A DNA stretch of 22,500 nt, taken from positions 167,501 through 190,000 of the forward strand of contig CAJNDS010002490.1 in the NCBI GenBank assembly GCA_905221605.1, read 5' to 3'. Both the position numbers and the translations under genes were made by a program. The first letter of the stretch is position 1; the number at the start of each line of letters is the position of its first letter. Source of the DNA: Symbiodinium natans (lineage: Eukaryota; Sar; Dinophyceae; Suessiales; Symbiodiniaceae). This document shows, one piece after another, positions 1 through 8,244 of the stretch. Below the pieces are notes generated by a model, which did no database searches, was not told the DNA's origin, and saw only the letters and a program-made list of their open reading frames with translations.

Positions 1-265
1 ACCCTGAACCCTAAACCCTATACCCTAACCTTAAACCCAAAACCCTAAACCGTGATAGTAGAGCTCATAGGGTTCATCGAGGGCCGAGGGTTTAGGGTCC
101 CTGAAAGGCCGTCTCCGAACTGAGAGCGCCTGGATGGCTGGAGTGAAGATGATACCCAAGCCTGGCTGGTCTGTTTGGGGTTTAGGGTTTCGGGTTTAGG
201 GTTTAGGGTCTAGGGTTTAGGGTCTAGGGTCTAGGGTTCGGGGTTTAGGGTTTAGGGTAATTGCG
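1..265. repeat. Telomere-like repeats, degenerate
   Basis: Degenerate CCCTAAA units (1-53) are followed by TTTAGGG-orientation units (about 85-100 and 176-260) with variants such as TCTAGGG and TTCGGGT. The change of orientation within 50 bp shows this is not a simple chromosome end. The unique stretch 101-175 shows no convincing coding signal. Confidence 0.85.
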
Positions 266-282
266 GTTTGGGGTTTGGGGGG

Positions 283-375
283 CTCAGCTCTTTCCAGGAA
301 ACTCGTCATAGCTCTCTCGAAAAGGGCAACTGCATCCTTTGCACCATCAACTTGACCCCGAAGCCCGAAAATTCA
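283..375 (-). CDS. Possible internal exon, unknown protein
   Basis: The minus strand of this unique island, between TTTAGGG arrays, has an open frame containing DAVALFERAMTSFLER, which reads like an amphipathic helix. A possible exon core starts after a GCAAAG acceptor followed by G and ends before a GCTGAG (GC-type) donor. No family is recognised. The other minus frames close early, which favours this one, but the island is short and chance remains possible. Confidence 0.35.
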
Positions 376-399
376 GCTCCAAGGGCATGCGCCCCAGTG

Positions 400-484
400 T
401 TAGGGTTTAGGGTTTAGGGTTTAGGGTTTAGGGTTTAGGGTTTAGGGTTTAGGGTTTAGGGTTCAGGGTTTAGGGTTTAGGGTT
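400..484 (+). repeat. TTTAGGG array (about 12 units)
   Basis: Nearly perfect TTTAGGG units with one TTCAGGG variant. The array abuts the possible exon at 283-375 on its right side. Confidence 0.95.
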
Positions 485-532
485 GCCCCAAAGGGCCACG
501 AGGTTGAGGGTTTAGAGTCTAGGGTTTTCGGG

Positions 533-661
533 ATGAGGGGATGGAACCCTGAAGCACCGATTTTCCATTGGGAACCGGCCTGTGGTGAGGACAAGGACGT
601 AGAGCCAGTGAAAGGTGGGCACGAAGCCTGTGATGGGTTCGTAAGGTTACGTGCGGGTTAG
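533..661 (+). CDS. Small open frame / possible exon
   Basis: An ATG at 533 opens 42 codons ending in TAG inside the next repeat, with the core IFHWEPACGEDKDVEPVK. A good donor, TTC|GTAAGG, sits at 640/641, so the coding part may stop there. There is no family match and no clear promoter or start context. It could be a first exon or chance. Confidence 0.25.
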   Translation: MRGWNPEAPIFHWEPACGEDKDVEPVKGGHEACDGFVRLRAG

Positions 662-1380
662 GGCTTAGGGTTCAGCATCTCATGTTGTAGCTGTCACCTG
701 TCACTAGGCAAGCAGCTTTTCAAGCGACGCCAGGCCAAAGAATCCCATAACACTAAGAACATGTAAAGTTCATTAATTCATACAAACAGCGCATTCGCCC
801 ATCACCCTACGCCCTGGGCTCTAGGCCCTAAGCCCTGGGCCCTGAACCCGAAACCCTCGGCCCCAAACCCTGACTCCGAGGGCCTCGAACCCCTGAACCC
901 TAGGCCCTGAACCCGTAAACTGACCTGCTGAACAGGCCCGGAATTCCCAAACCCTAGGCCCGAACCCTAAACCCCCCTCCCAAGCCCCAAACCTAGACCC
1001 TCCTGAACCCTGACCTTTTGTACCCTACAACCCTAGGAACCCTAAACCCTAAACTCTAAATCCTAATAATGCTGAGCTCCTGTGCTTGGCGCCTTTGACC
1101 CCACACTAAGGGGCATGCCTGTGGCACTAATGGGACCCTAAACCCTAAACCCTAAAAAACCCCAAACCCTAAACCCTAAATCCCAAACCCTGCTTCCGTT
1201 CGTACGTTGTTACTATCAAACCCGGTGCAGGATGCTTAGGTAACCTATAAAAAAGGTTGGTTTTGGGTTCTTAAGGTAGGCAAGAAAGGTCTAGGGGTTG
1301 TTGGTGTAGGGTTTTGGGGTTATAGGTTGTAGAGCAAATGACCCTCAACTCTAAACCCTAAACCCTGAGCCCTAAACTCT
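662..1380. repeat. Degenerate CCCTAAA-rich stretch, no gene seen
   Basis: From about 785 to 1395 the sequence is eroded CCCTAAA-like units (CCCTGAA, CCCTAGG, CCCCAAA), interrupted by short unique pieces and a TTTAGGG-orientation patch at 1265-1320. I see no open frame with splice signals here. The strong decay suggests this is older than the perfect arrays elsewhere. Confidence 0.7.
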
Positions 1381-1410
1381 TACCCCTAAACCGCCGGGCA
1401 CCCGCACCTT

Positions 1411-1558
1411 ACGCAAGCCATCATCCCCCTCAAAAACCCTAAACCCTGAACCCTAAACCCTGAACCCTGAAATCTCCAAAGGTGACGCAAGCCATCATCC
1501 CCCTCAAAAACCCTAAACCCTGAACCCTAAACCCTGAACCCTGAAATCTCCAAAGGTG
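1411..1558 (+). repeat. Perfect 74-bp tandem duplication
   Basis: Positions 1411-1484 and 1485-1558 are identical. Each unit starts ACGCAAGCCATC, runs through CCCTAAA/CCCTGAA units and ends CTCCAAAGGTG. The unit mixes unique and telomere-like sequence, so the duplication is recent and was not limited to the heptamers. Confidence 0.95.
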
Positions 1559-1606
1559 ACGAGAGGCTGAGCACTGCGCAGTTTAGAGCACCAAAGACGT
1601 AGCCCA
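1545..1606 (-). CDS. Possible exon, membrane-like segment
   Basis: After a minus-strand AACAG acceptor the frame reads VEVILLGYVFGALNCAVL then SLSSPLE, a hydrophobic stretch that could be a membrane helix. Its end overlaps the right copy of the 74-bp duplication. A possible GTCACC donor falls inside the open frame. No family is assigned. Confidence 0.3.
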
Positions 1607-1643
1607 AGAGGATCACCTCGACTGTTATGGGGTCCTATAAGGA

Positions 1644-1735
1644 TTACAATAGGGTTTAGGGGGGTAGGGTTTATAGGGTTTAGGGTTTATAGTTTAGGGT
1701 TTGGGGTTTAGGGTTTAGGCTTTAGGGGGTTTAAG
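1644..1735 (+). repeat. Degenerate TTTAGGG array
   Basis: TTTAGGG, TTTATAGGG and TTTGGGG variants in one orientation. A second cleaner patch lies at 1861-1905. The unique bases between them show only a weak relation to the dispersed TTATAA/GGGACC-type sequence. Confidence 0.85.
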
Positions 1736-1972
1736 GTGGGTATGTAACCCAAGGTTCCCTAATAATCCCCACTAATCCCTAAGGGAGCCAAAGCTTCCCT
1801 CACTTAAGGACCCTACAAGAGCGGCTTGGCGCGTAAGGTTTGTAACCCAAACCATGCTTCTTAGGGTTTAGGGTTTAGGGTTTAGGGTTTAGGGTTAGGG
1901 TTTCGAGTTTGGAGTAGAGGGCTTAGAGGGGATTTAGGAGGGTTCGAAGGAATGAGGAATGTGCATACTTCT

Positions 1973-1988
1973 GGGGGGGGGGGGGGGG
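1973..1988 (+). repeat. G homopolymer (16)
   Basis: Sixteen consecutive G. Similar runs recur at 7491-7506, 8245-8262 and 13165-13180. Confidence 0.9.
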
Positions 1989-2240
1989 CTATGATGAGCT
2001 AGTATTGTGGGGCGAAGAGTCTGGGTCTGAGGTTTCAAGGCTTAAGGGTATGGGCTGACGATTAGTTTTTATTGTTTTTGGCTGGGACCTGAGGATTTAC
2101 GTGGTTTGGTTTCGGGTTGAGGCTTAAGGGTTTAAGGGTTTACTTGGACAGAGATCCTGTTAAACCCTAAGCCCTAAACCCTAAACCTTAAAACCTAAAC
2201 CAACCCTAAACCCTAAACCCTAAACTCTAAACCCAACCCG
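1989..2240. other. No gene seen; G-rich then CCCTAAA-like
   Basis: G-rich eroded TTTAGGG-like sequence to about 2140, then CCCTAAA units 2161-2240. No supported exon. Confidence 0.6.
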
Positions 2241-2296
2241 TATTCGGGGCTCCAGGACAAGGGCTTTTCCTGTCCACCTGCTTGAAGGTTTTAGGG
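2241..2296 (-). CDS. Weak exon candidate
   Basis: The minus strand reads LQAGGQEKPLSWSPEYG, with a CAAGCAG acceptor option followed by G at the right end. No donor stands out. The island is only about 55 bp between CCCTAAA and TTTAGGG repeats. Confidence 0.15.
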
Positions 2297-2427
2297 GCCG
2301 TTACAAGCTACATTTAGGGTTTAGTGTTTAGGGTTTAGGGTCTATACAGGTAGGGTCTTGGGTACTTCATTCGCTTGTAGTCTACACGCGGAGGGAACCC
2401 CAAAGAATAGTTAAGGGCCTTTACAGT

Positions 2428-2553
2428 CCCAAACCCTAAACCCTAAACCCTAAACCCTAAACCCTAAACCCTAAACCCCTAAACTCTAAACCCCTAAACT
2501 AAACCCTAAACCCTAAACCCCAAACCCTAAACCCTAAACCCCTAAAAACCCTA
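2428..2553 (-). repeat. CCCTAAA array
   Basis: About 17 CCCTAAA units with scattered CCCCTAAA variants. The array lies at the downstream side of the minus-strand exon candidate at 2546-2643. Confidence 0.95.
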
Positions 2554-2643
2554 ATTTTTCTGGGCTCAGCCGAGGCACGCCTTTCAATCCCAGCCATCGG
2601 TCCAGGTGCTTGACCAGCAGAACTTGAACCTCCACTCCCCCTA
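2546..2643 (-). CDS. Probable exon, unknown protein
   Basis: On the minus strand a TTCTAG acceptor followed by G leads into an open frame with VEVQVLLVKHLDRWLGLKG and then VPRLSPEK. It runs to the repeat, where GG|GTTTTTAGGG offers a donor. The peptide has normal protein composition (Lys, Leu, Trp, His), unlike the Gly-Phe-Arg-Val peptides of the repeats. No family is recognised. Confidence 0.45.
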
Positions 2644-2652
2644 GAACCTTAC

Positions 2653-2748
2653 ATTTCTTGTACCCCCAAAAGGACCCGACACCTTCAAGTAAACCCTAAA
2701 CCCTAAACCCTAAACCCTAAACCCTATATTTCTTGTACCCCCAAAAGG
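2653..2748 (+). repeat. Duplicated 22-nt block around a CCCTAAA array
   Basis: The block TTTCTTGTACCCCCAAAAGG is repeated at about 2653 and 2727, separated by a CCCTAAA array (2692-2726). The same GTACCCCAAAAGG theme appears near 6393 and 8752. Confidence 0.8.
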
Positions 2749-2827
2749 ACACCCAAGATATACACTCACCAATTTTAAAAGGGAACCCTATATACACTCA
2801 CCACAAACAGTAATATAAACCCTGCTT

Positions 2828-3042
2828 CATATATGTGTATATATATATATATGTATGTACATATAGCAATAACAATACTAATACTACGTAGTAATAAACA
2901 CAACAATGATTTAATGCTGATAAGAATGTCACGAATAACAGCTATTGTCAATGTTGATAGTAAAAAAACAGCAAGCAACAATATATGGAAACAAACAGAA
3001 TGCCTATATATATATATATACATACACACACATATATTTTTG
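2828..3042. repeat. AT-rich region with TA microsatellites
   Basis: (TA)n tracts at about 2828-2855 and 3003-3040 bracket AT-rich sequence. Open frames on both strands here encode Ile/Tyr runs (IYIYIY) and are microsatellite artefacts. Base composition differs sharply from the GC-richer islands. Confidence 0.85.
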
Positions 3043-3049
3043 TTTTTGG

Positions 3050-3582
3050 TGTTGCTTGAGATTTTCCCTTGGAAATGAAAAACCTTGGGTTGTATAACCT
3101 ACACCCTAGACAGAAGGAACATAGAGTTCTAAGGAAGCCGTAGGAACAAGGGCACCGCTGATGCCGTTGAGGAAGATTATGGGAGCCAGATCTCGAATGG
3201 TAGCTCCGAATCTGATCTTCCTTGAGGTTCAGGGCTTAGGGTTTAGGGTTTAGGGTGTGTATGCTTTTGAGTGTCAATGTCTTCATGGCGCTTTTACACC
3301 TATAAACCCTGAACCCAATAAACCACAAACCCTATGTTTAGCCTGTGGGTTCTGACAGGAAAGGGGTTCATCTTGAACAAACTTGGGCATTTTCCAAAAT
3401 AGGGGTACCCCCTGAAATAGCCCAAAGAGACTGTAATCCTCAATATAGGAACCCCCAAACGGGTACCCTTGTTCGGAAACTCCCGCTTGCGTTCGGTTTG
3501 AGGTCCGTCTTTGGCACTGAGGGCTGCGCAGGGTTTGGGGTTTAGGGTTTAGGGTTGCCAGTGTCTTCAACACTCTGTGTCC
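3050..3582. other. Island with short repeat patches, no supported gene
   Basis: It contains TTTAGGG patches at 3235-3257 and 3530-3556 and a decayed CCCTAAA patch at 3303-3335. Frames of 66-96 codons are open on both strands at 3283-3573 but show no splice signals, no family resemblance and partial repeat content. The AGGGGTACCCC-type palindromic sequence at about 3402 resembles the dispersed GGGGCCCC-related family. Confidence 0.5.
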
Positions 3583-3618
3583 CTAACCCTAAACCCTAAA
3601 CCCTAAACCCTAAGCCCT

Positions 3619-3771
3619 ATGAAAACACACGTATTCCTCTGCCTGCTCTTCACTCATACTTTGGACGAAATGTGCAACAGCCCAGGGCTTTTGCAAATAA
3701 CAACGCCCTACCAACGACAGTGCCCTCTGCAAAACACCTGCGGTCCCAATGGACGGCGTTGCCGGGTTTAG
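3619..3771 (+). CDS. Small Cys-containing frame with secretory-like start
   Basis: ATG at 3619, 50 codons, TAG at 3769-3771 in the following repeat. The first residues, MKTHVFLCLLFTHTLDEM, look like a short signal peptide. The rest has a C-x(5)-C-x(6)-C spacing near the end (CPLQNTCGPNGRRC). The stop lies in the repeat, and both flanks are telomere-like. The other frames of the island are also open, so this may well be chance. Confidence 0.15.
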   Translation: MKTHVFLCLLFTHTLDEMCNSPGLLQITTPYQRQCPLQNTCGPNGRRCRV

Positions 3772-3922
3772 GGTGTAGGGTATAGGGGTATGGTTTAGGG
3801 TTTAGGGTTTAGGGTTTAGGGTTTAGGGTTTAGGGTTTAGGGTTTAGGGTTTAGGGTTTAGGGTTTAGGGTTTAGGGTTTAGGGCTTAGGGCTTAGAGTT
3901 TAGAGTTTAGGGTTAGGGTTGG
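3763..3922 (+). repeat. TTTAGGG array (about 20 units)
   Basis: Mostly perfect units at 3791-3882, with TTTAGAG, GCTTAGGG and GTGTAGGG variants at the edges. Confidence 0.95.
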
Positions 3923-4543
3923 GGATTTCACGCCCTTTTCACCTCAAAAGCCGAAACATTCAAAGCTCGAACTCATAAGATGCCATTTTTAACCAAGAAA
4001 TCCGCCGAGGCCTCGGGCCGGAGGTGTATAGGTTGTCAGAACAGGCACCCCCCTCCAAATCCTCCCCCCACACCCAAAGCCCTTTTTCGGACCCCTTTTT
4101 TTTGCCTCAAATGGGTACCCCCCCTGGGAAACCGGGGTCCGCAAGCGGACGGTTCGCCACCACCCCCCCCCTCCCAGCAGGACCTGGCTCAACCCTACCC
4201 CAAAGCTTGAGCCCTAAGCCCTCAATCCTAAACTAACCCTCAACCCTAAACCCCAAACCATAAAACAATAAACCCGGAACCCTAAACCCTAAACCCTTGC
4301 TTGGGGTCCAGCGACTTGGGCGCTGTGGAATCACCATGCTCACGCGGATGCGCTGGGCCGGGCCGAGGCGGGTCGCGTAGCGTTAAAATTAAGCACCCCA
4401 AAAGAAGAGCTACAACTAAGGGTTTGCCTCCTTCTGGTTACACACCGATGCCCTGTGAACTACCAAAACCCCAAAGCCCCCCTAAACCCCAAACCCTAAA
4501 ACCCTCAAACCCTAAACCGGAAACCCTGAAGCCCCAAAAACGA

Positions 4544-4646
4544 GAAGCCCTGCGCTCCGAGGGTCACGTAGTAGAGGAAGATGCCGCCGCACCCAGCGTG
4601 GACGCTGGTGCTCACCAGCATCAGCAGCGAGAGGGCGCGGTATTTC
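4544..4646 (-). CDS. Probable exon, transmembrane segment
   Basis: After a minus-strand CTGAG acceptor followed by G, the frame reads KYRALSLLMLVSTSVHAGC then GGIFLYYVTLGAQ, a hydrophobic helix with small residues as in transporters. A GTGACC donor follows the two Tyr codons, so the exon may end near 4564. It may belong to the same minus-strand gene as the MFS exons upstream (6-9.4 kb), but this is inference. Plus-strand frames here are also open. Confidence 0.5.
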
Positions 4647-4664
4647 CTCAGTCAGTCCCATTGG

Positions 4665-5160
4665 TGTTTAGGGTTTAGGGTTTGGGGTTTGGGGTTGAGG
4701 GAATAAGGTTAAGGGTTTAGGGTTAAACCCAATACAAGTCGGGGCCCCTAGAAAATACATCGGGTTATAAGGGCCCTGAATTGGGTTTTGAGTGTTAATA
4801 TTTAGGTCATAAGTCCTTCCACGAAAAAGGGGGGTGAGGGGCCCTACTTGTAGAACTATCCCAAGTACAGATAAGGGGGCGCCAACATTAGGCACCCCGG
4901 AATACCCAAAACAAAGAACTGCCATAAAGTGTAGTTTAAGGGAAGGCCCGATCACTAAGATTCAGCGCACGCGCTTGCCGAGATCCGCAAAAAAGTGGCA
5001 ATTTTATTATTTCACATCCTGCGGCCTATATGCCCTTTACAGAGGAATGCCTGCAAATAGTTTGGTCCTTGGCCTGTTTTTTGTTAGGTACATCTTCCTT
5101 GCTTTTGCCTGGGAATGCGGTCGAAAGTGTGGAGTTGCGGTATAACTTTGAGATTAAACC
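4665..5160. other. Repeat patch plus dispersed-element sequence
   Basis: A TTTAGGG/TTTGGGG patch (4667-4725) is followed by two copies of the GGGGCCCC-centred motif (4735-4751 and 4836-4853, opposite orientation) around a TTATAA-containing stretch. A plus-strand frame of 103 codons (4834-5145) includes a hydrophobic segment near its end but overlaps the dispersed motif. I do not call it a gene. Confidence 0.5.
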
Positions 5161-5201
5161 CTAAACCCTAAACCCTAAACCCCAAACCCCAAACCCTAAA
5201 G

Positions 5202-5307
5202 CTCCTGAAGTTCGCAGAGCAACTGCTTCAGATGCCGAGCCGCTTTTGCACGATGATCCCCGACATCTGGAACAACCTGTCTCCGTGCGCAACTCGGGCG
5301 TGGGGAG
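5202..5307 (+). CDS. Probable exon, strand uncertain
   Basis: The plus frame begins after CCTAAAG and reads LLKFAEQLLQMPSRFCTM then IPDIWNNLSPCATRAW. It ends at GGGGAG|GTTTAGGG, a donor formed by the first telomere-like unit. The minus strand also has an open alternative with GGAGACAG|G as acceptor, so the strand is not settled. No family is recognised. Confidence 0.4.
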
Positions 5308-5367
5308 GTTTAGGGTTAAGGGTTTTGAAAAGCCCTCCCGCATATACTCGTTCGTCATGTGCTAGAC

Positions 5368-5459
5368 AGCCATTGAATAAGCTGGAATCAGCATGACAAA
5401 ATCGTAGTTGGCTTGGGGCTTGTAGGAGGCTTCAGCTGCTCGTAACCAGGATCTACGAC
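5368..5459 (-). CDS. Probable exon, membrane-like segment
   Basis: The minus strand gives a GAAAG acceptor followed by G, two bases, 30 codons, then a GCT|GTCTAG donor. The peptide includes AAEASYKPQANYDFVMLIPA. The hydrophobic end and the preceding Tyr-rich segment fit a transporter helix. The exon runs from CCCTAAA repeats on its upstream plus-strand side into non-repeat DNA. Membership in the minus-strand transporter gene is inferred only. Confidence 0.5.
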
Positions 5460-5463
5460 CTTT

Positions 5464-5562
5464 CTATCCCTAAACCCTAAACCCTAAACCCTAAACCCTG
5501 AACCCTAAACCCTAAACCCTAAACCCTGAACCCTAAACCCTAAACCCTAAACCCTGAACCCT
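5464..5562 (-). repeat. CCCTAAA/CCCTGAA array
   Basis: About 14 units with CCCTGAA interspersed at regular spacing (every three to four units), suggesting duplication of a multi-unit block. Confidence 0.95.
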
Positions 5563-5563
5563 G

Positions 5564-5650
5564 AACCGCGGCCCTATCGAGGCGCTCCTTCCCGGCTTCA
5601 AGTTGGGAAAGATGGGCCGATACTGCTCAGCCTGCACTCGAAGAGGGAGG
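5564..5650 (-). CDS. Exon candidate, strand uncertain
   Basis: On the minus strand, a pyrimidine-containing tract and CGAGTGCAG followed by G lead to AEQYRPIFPNLKPGRSAS. On the plus strand the same DNA reads PIEALLPGFKLGKMGRYC. The minus reading has the better acceptor. Neither resembles a family I can name. Confidence 0.3.
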
Positions 5651-5776
5651 GAGGGAGGGAGGGAGGCAGGGTTTAGGGTTTAGGGTTTAGGGTTTAGGGT
5701 TTAGGGTTTGGGGTTTCGGGTTTGGGGTTTAGGGTTTAGGGGGGAGGGGAGGGGAGGGGAGGGCAGGGGAGGGAGG
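5642..5776 (+). repeat. GGGA/GGGGA tracts around a TTTAGGG array
   Basis: (GGGA)n at 5642-5667 and (GGGGA)n at 5738-5776 flank TTTAGGG/TTTGGGG units (5669-5742). The whole stretch has guanine-run spacing suited to G-quadruplexes. Confidence 0.85.
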
Positions 5777-6103
5777 GACAAAATAAGAACAAAGACATGC
5801 TGCTTTGGGGTTTAAGGTTTAGCGTTTAGGGTGTAGGGATTCGGGATGAGTCCGGGTATTTAAAGCTTAGGAAAGTCTGGTATTTCCGCAGAGGGTTTCT
5901 AGGGCTTCGAGGGTGGAAACGCTTGATAGGGTCGAAGGCTTGTTGGGCCTACAGGGTCTAGGGATTTGGGCCTAGGGCTCAGGGTTTAGGGTTGAGGGTT
6001 TAGGGTTCAGGGTTTAGGGCTTAGGGTCTAGGGCTGAGGGTTGAAGGTTGTGGGATTGGGGTTCAGGGTTGAGGGGTCTAGGGATTCGGGATTTCGGGTT
6101 TGC

Positions 6104-6199
6104 CATGCGCGCCCAGCAGCCGTCCATGACTCCGGGATGCCAAAAGTGGCGGACAGCAGGGCAATTGCCACCAAGCCAGTGGAGATCATCAGGCAGTGC
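6104..6199 (-). CDS. Probable exon, transmembrane segment
   Basis: The minus strand reads HCLMISTGLVAIALLSATFG then IPESWTAAGRAW, with a CAAG acceptor followed by G and a possible GC-type donor (ATG|GCAAAC). About 18 hydrophobic residues form a convincing membrane helix ending in a Trp-containing loop. It sits on the same strand as the MFS exons at 7-9.4 kb and could encode a later helix. Overlapping open frames exist on the plus strand (6041-6389). Confidence 0.5.
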
Positions 6200-6259
6200 C
6201 TTGAACGAATCAAGGGATTCCAAGGGTAGTGACATGGTCCAAGGGGAGCGACATGGTCC

Positions 6260-6375
6260 CTTAATATGGGCCCTTAAAAGGGTACAATATACCCTATACA
6301 AATTAAGGGCCCATACAGTAGAACCCTGCAAAGTAAGGGCCCATGTAACTACTCTTGAAAATCAAGGGGTTGAGG
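6260..6375. repeat. Dispersed repeat, copy 1
   Basis: It contains TATACCCTATACAAATTAAG, GTAGAACC and GGGCCCATGTAACTACTCTT. Close counterparts lie in the same order at 21520-21625. It is neither telomeric nor obviously coding. Confidence 0.7.
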
Positions 6376-6454
6376 CTCGTGCCCCTTAAGGGTTGTACCC
6401 CAAAAGGATCCTCCTCCACACCAGGGTTTAGGGTTTAGGGTTTAGGGTGCCCAG

Positions 6455-6549
6455 GTTGGACTTCTTCTCTGAGTGGCCGGGTGCTGGCCACTAAGCTCGC
6501 CAAGGGCGTGACGATCTGCTCCAAGTCCTGCGCTTTGCGTCTTGGGGCT
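6455..6549 (+). CDS. Probable exon, unknown protein
   Basis: Plus-strand acceptor GTGCCCAG followed by G, two bases, then 31 codons including WTSSLSGRVLATKLAKGVTI and CSKSCALRLGA, ending at GCT|GTTAGGG, a donor made by the adjoining repeat. Both junctions are canonical. A minus-strand frame (DLEQIVTPLASL) with GCGCAG|G as acceptor is a serious alternative. Confidence 0.4.
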
Positions 6550-6605
6550 GTTAGGGTTTGGGGTTCATAGGGTTTAGGGTTTAGGGTTTAGGGTTTAGGG
6601 TTTAG

Positions 6606-6673
6606 GGTGCACAATACGCCCGAGCATGTCCAAGTGCTTCATTGGTGGAGTCGTTTTGGGGACAGCTTGACCG
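6606..6673 (+). CDS. Probable exon, unknown protein
   Basis: The acceptor is the repeat itself (GGGTTTAG followed by GG), and the donor ACCG|GTAAGGT is the best donor match in this region. The phase that joins the previous exon (6455-6549) reads AQYARACPSASLVESFWGQL. Another phase reads HNTPEHVQVLHWWSRFGDSL. Both are open, so frame depends on the true neighbour. Confidence 0.4.
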
Positions 6674-7067
6674 GTAAGGTGCCCAGGGTGGAAAGTCGGT
6701 TATGAATTCGAGGGTTGGAAGTTTAACATTTGCAAGGCCTTCGGTTTTAGGCAGGGGTTGATTGACGAGGGCATGGTTTGGGATTTAGGACTTAGGGCTT
6801 AGGGTGGCACTGCTGCTATCAGTGAGTTGTCTTGGGCTTGGGTATTAGGGTTCAGAGGGTTTCGGGTTGAAGTTGCACTAAGAGACACTAGTGGCCCCAA
6901 GTAACCACAGAACAAAAAGGGTGCCCTTTTCGGGTTAAAGGGGCTTATAAGGGAACCTAAACCCACCAAAAAAGGCAATAAGAGCCCACTATGGATCCTA
7001 GACTAATATCTAATATGCAAGACCGCAAGACCAGGGCACCAGATGACACGATCCCACTCAAAGCTCA

Positions 7068-7212
7068 GTCCCAACCCTAAACCCTAAACCCTGAACCCTA
7101 CCCTAAACCCTAATTTAGGGTTTATAGACCCCTAAACCCTAAACCCTAAACCCTAAACCCTAAACCCTAAACCCTAAACCCTAAACCCTAAACCCTAAAC
7201 CCTAAACCCTAA
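7068..7212 (-). repeat. CCCTAAA array with small inversion
   Basis: CCCTAAA units, briefly interrupted by TTTAGGGTTTATAG at 7112-7127, then about 12 perfect units to 7212. The end of the array forms the donor of the minus-strand exon at 7208-7312. Confidence 0.95.
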
Positions 7213-7312
7213 GCCAAGTAGCCATGGCTGCCGCAAGGGCGGCGAGAAAGGCAACTCGCTGCGATGCATCGGTTCGGTCCGCAATCCAGAGGCTGAACAC
7301 CTCGGAGTCGGA
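7208..7312 (-). CDS. Probable MFS transporter exon (helix 4-5 region)
   Basis: The minus frame reads SDSEVFSLWIADRTDASQ then RVAFLAALAAAMATWLR. The block Ile-Ala-Asp-Arg-Thr-Asp-x-x-x-Arg resembles the loop after helix 4 in major facilitator proteins (Ala-Asp-x-Thr-x-x-x-x-Arg), followed by a small-residue helix. The acceptor is CTGCGAG and the donor AGG|GTTTAGGG lies at the array edge. Phase 0 at its start matches phase 0 at the end of 7901-7979. The plus strand has a competing frame from an ATG at 7224 to a GTAAGG donor at 7319. Confidence 0.45.
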
Positions 7313-7490
7313 CTCGCAGTAAGGATCAGGGTTTAGGGTTTAGGGCGTCAGGGTTTAGGGTTTAGGACTTAGGGTTTGGTGTTTAGGATTTAGGGTTTTG
7401 TGCTTTAGGATTTAGGGTTGGCTTGGAATGAAGGTTAGGAGAGAACAACATGCCTCTGCCAGCGTTTTGGGGTCATTGGGGTTTAGGGTT

Positions 7491-7506
7491 GGGGGGGGGG
7501 GGGGGG
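7491..7506 (+). repeat. G homopolymer (16)
   Basis: Sixteen G directly after a TTTAGGG unit. Confidence 0.9.
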
Positions 7507-7681
7507 AGGTAAACACATCAACCCTTCAGTCGAACTTGCAAGCCCTATCCGTGTCAGATTCGGGTTTCTCAGATTCCCCCTATAGGGGCCCTTATACGCC
7601 TCATACCCCAACAGCAGGATCCTTATGCTTAATTTGGGCCTCCGAATATACCGTCGACAGCTAGGCTGCCCAGTAACCTAG

Positions 7682-7809
7682 GATTGAAACGAGTTCCTTT
7701 TCTGCTCAAAGAGGCTCATCAGGGCAACAAGCGAAAAAGGGTACTACTGGGCATCCCAGACAAAGCTGTAGACGGAGTTGAATCAGGCTTCAGGCCACGT
7801 ACCTATCTC
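7682..7809 (+). CDS. Probable exon, unknown basic protein segment
   Basis: The frame is open from 7633 to a TAA at 7828-7830. Within it an acceptor CCTAG followed by G (7680-7681) and a donor CTC|GTATAT (7809/7810) delimit 128 nt: two bases plus 42 codons. The peptide includes RVPFLLKEAHQGNKRKRV then LLGIPDKAVDGVESGF, with normal composition and no repeat-derived residues. No family is recognised. This is one of the longest non-repeat open stretches in the window. Confidence 0.5.
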
Positions 7810-7900
7810 GTATATACTTGGGCCGCATAAAGGGGTTCCCATACATTAGCTTTGGGTTGAGGATATAGGGTTTAGGGTTTGGGTAGCCGCCGAAACTCAC

Positions 7901-7979
7901 TAAGAACCATGCAGGCAAGAAATGACACAATTCAACCAGAGGCCCATGTGTCAGCGCCGCCCGCAAGACAAGTTCAACC
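7901..7979 (-). CDS. Probable exon, canonical splice sites
   Basis: The minus-strand acceptor GATTTAG followed by GG comes from the edge of the CCCTAAA-like stretch. The donor is TTA|GTGAGTTT, a near-perfect GT site. The exon has one base plus 26 codons reading VELVLRAALTHGPLVELC then HFLPAWFL, hydrophobic towards the end. It joins in phase to 7208-7312, and together they would form a helix plus the conserved loop of an MFS transporter. The plus strand has a short ATG frame at 7909 that I consider chance. Confidence 0.55.
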
Positions 7980-8036
7980 CTAAATCACAAAACCCCCAAA
8001 TGAATCTCTAACGGACCTTCAGCCCTAAAATGACCC

Positions 8037-8122
8037 TAAACCCTAAACCCTAAACCCTAAACCCCAAACCCTAAACCCTAAATCCTGAACCCTAAACCCT
8101 AAATCTTAAACCTTAGAAACCA
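8037..8122 (-). repeat. CCCTAAA array
   Basis: About 10 units with CCCCAAA, CCCTGAA and TCTTAAA variants. Confidence 0.9.
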
Positions 8123-8154
8123 TAACCCCCAAGCAGGAGAGAAGAGACCTTAGG

Positions 8155-8232
8155 GCCGGCGGGGGGCAACCACGCTGCACAGCGACCCGGCCAAGACGGA
8201 CAGCCCGTAGTAGGCGTACCTTTTGACCGAAA
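8155..8232 (-). CDS. Possible transmembrane exon
   Basis: The minus frame reads [20 protein letters not shown] then AP, similar in pattern to helix 3 of MFS proteins (basic residues, then a Gly/Ala/Ser-rich helix ending in Ala-Pro). The only clear acceptor is CAAAAG followed by G. A second frame would join the 9311 and 7901 exons in phase but is not membrane-like. The frame is therefore unresolved. Confidence 0.35.
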
Positions 8233-8244
8233 GAGCCGAGGGGC

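Noticed and set aside
2775-3078. Open frames of 81-84 codons in the AT-rich tract
   Set aside because: Ile/Tyr runs come from (TA)n; no splice or start context.
4301-4678. 125-codon plus-strand frame
   Set aside because: About a third is repeat-derived Pro-Lys sequence, and the rest overlaps a better minus-strand membrane exon (4544-4646).
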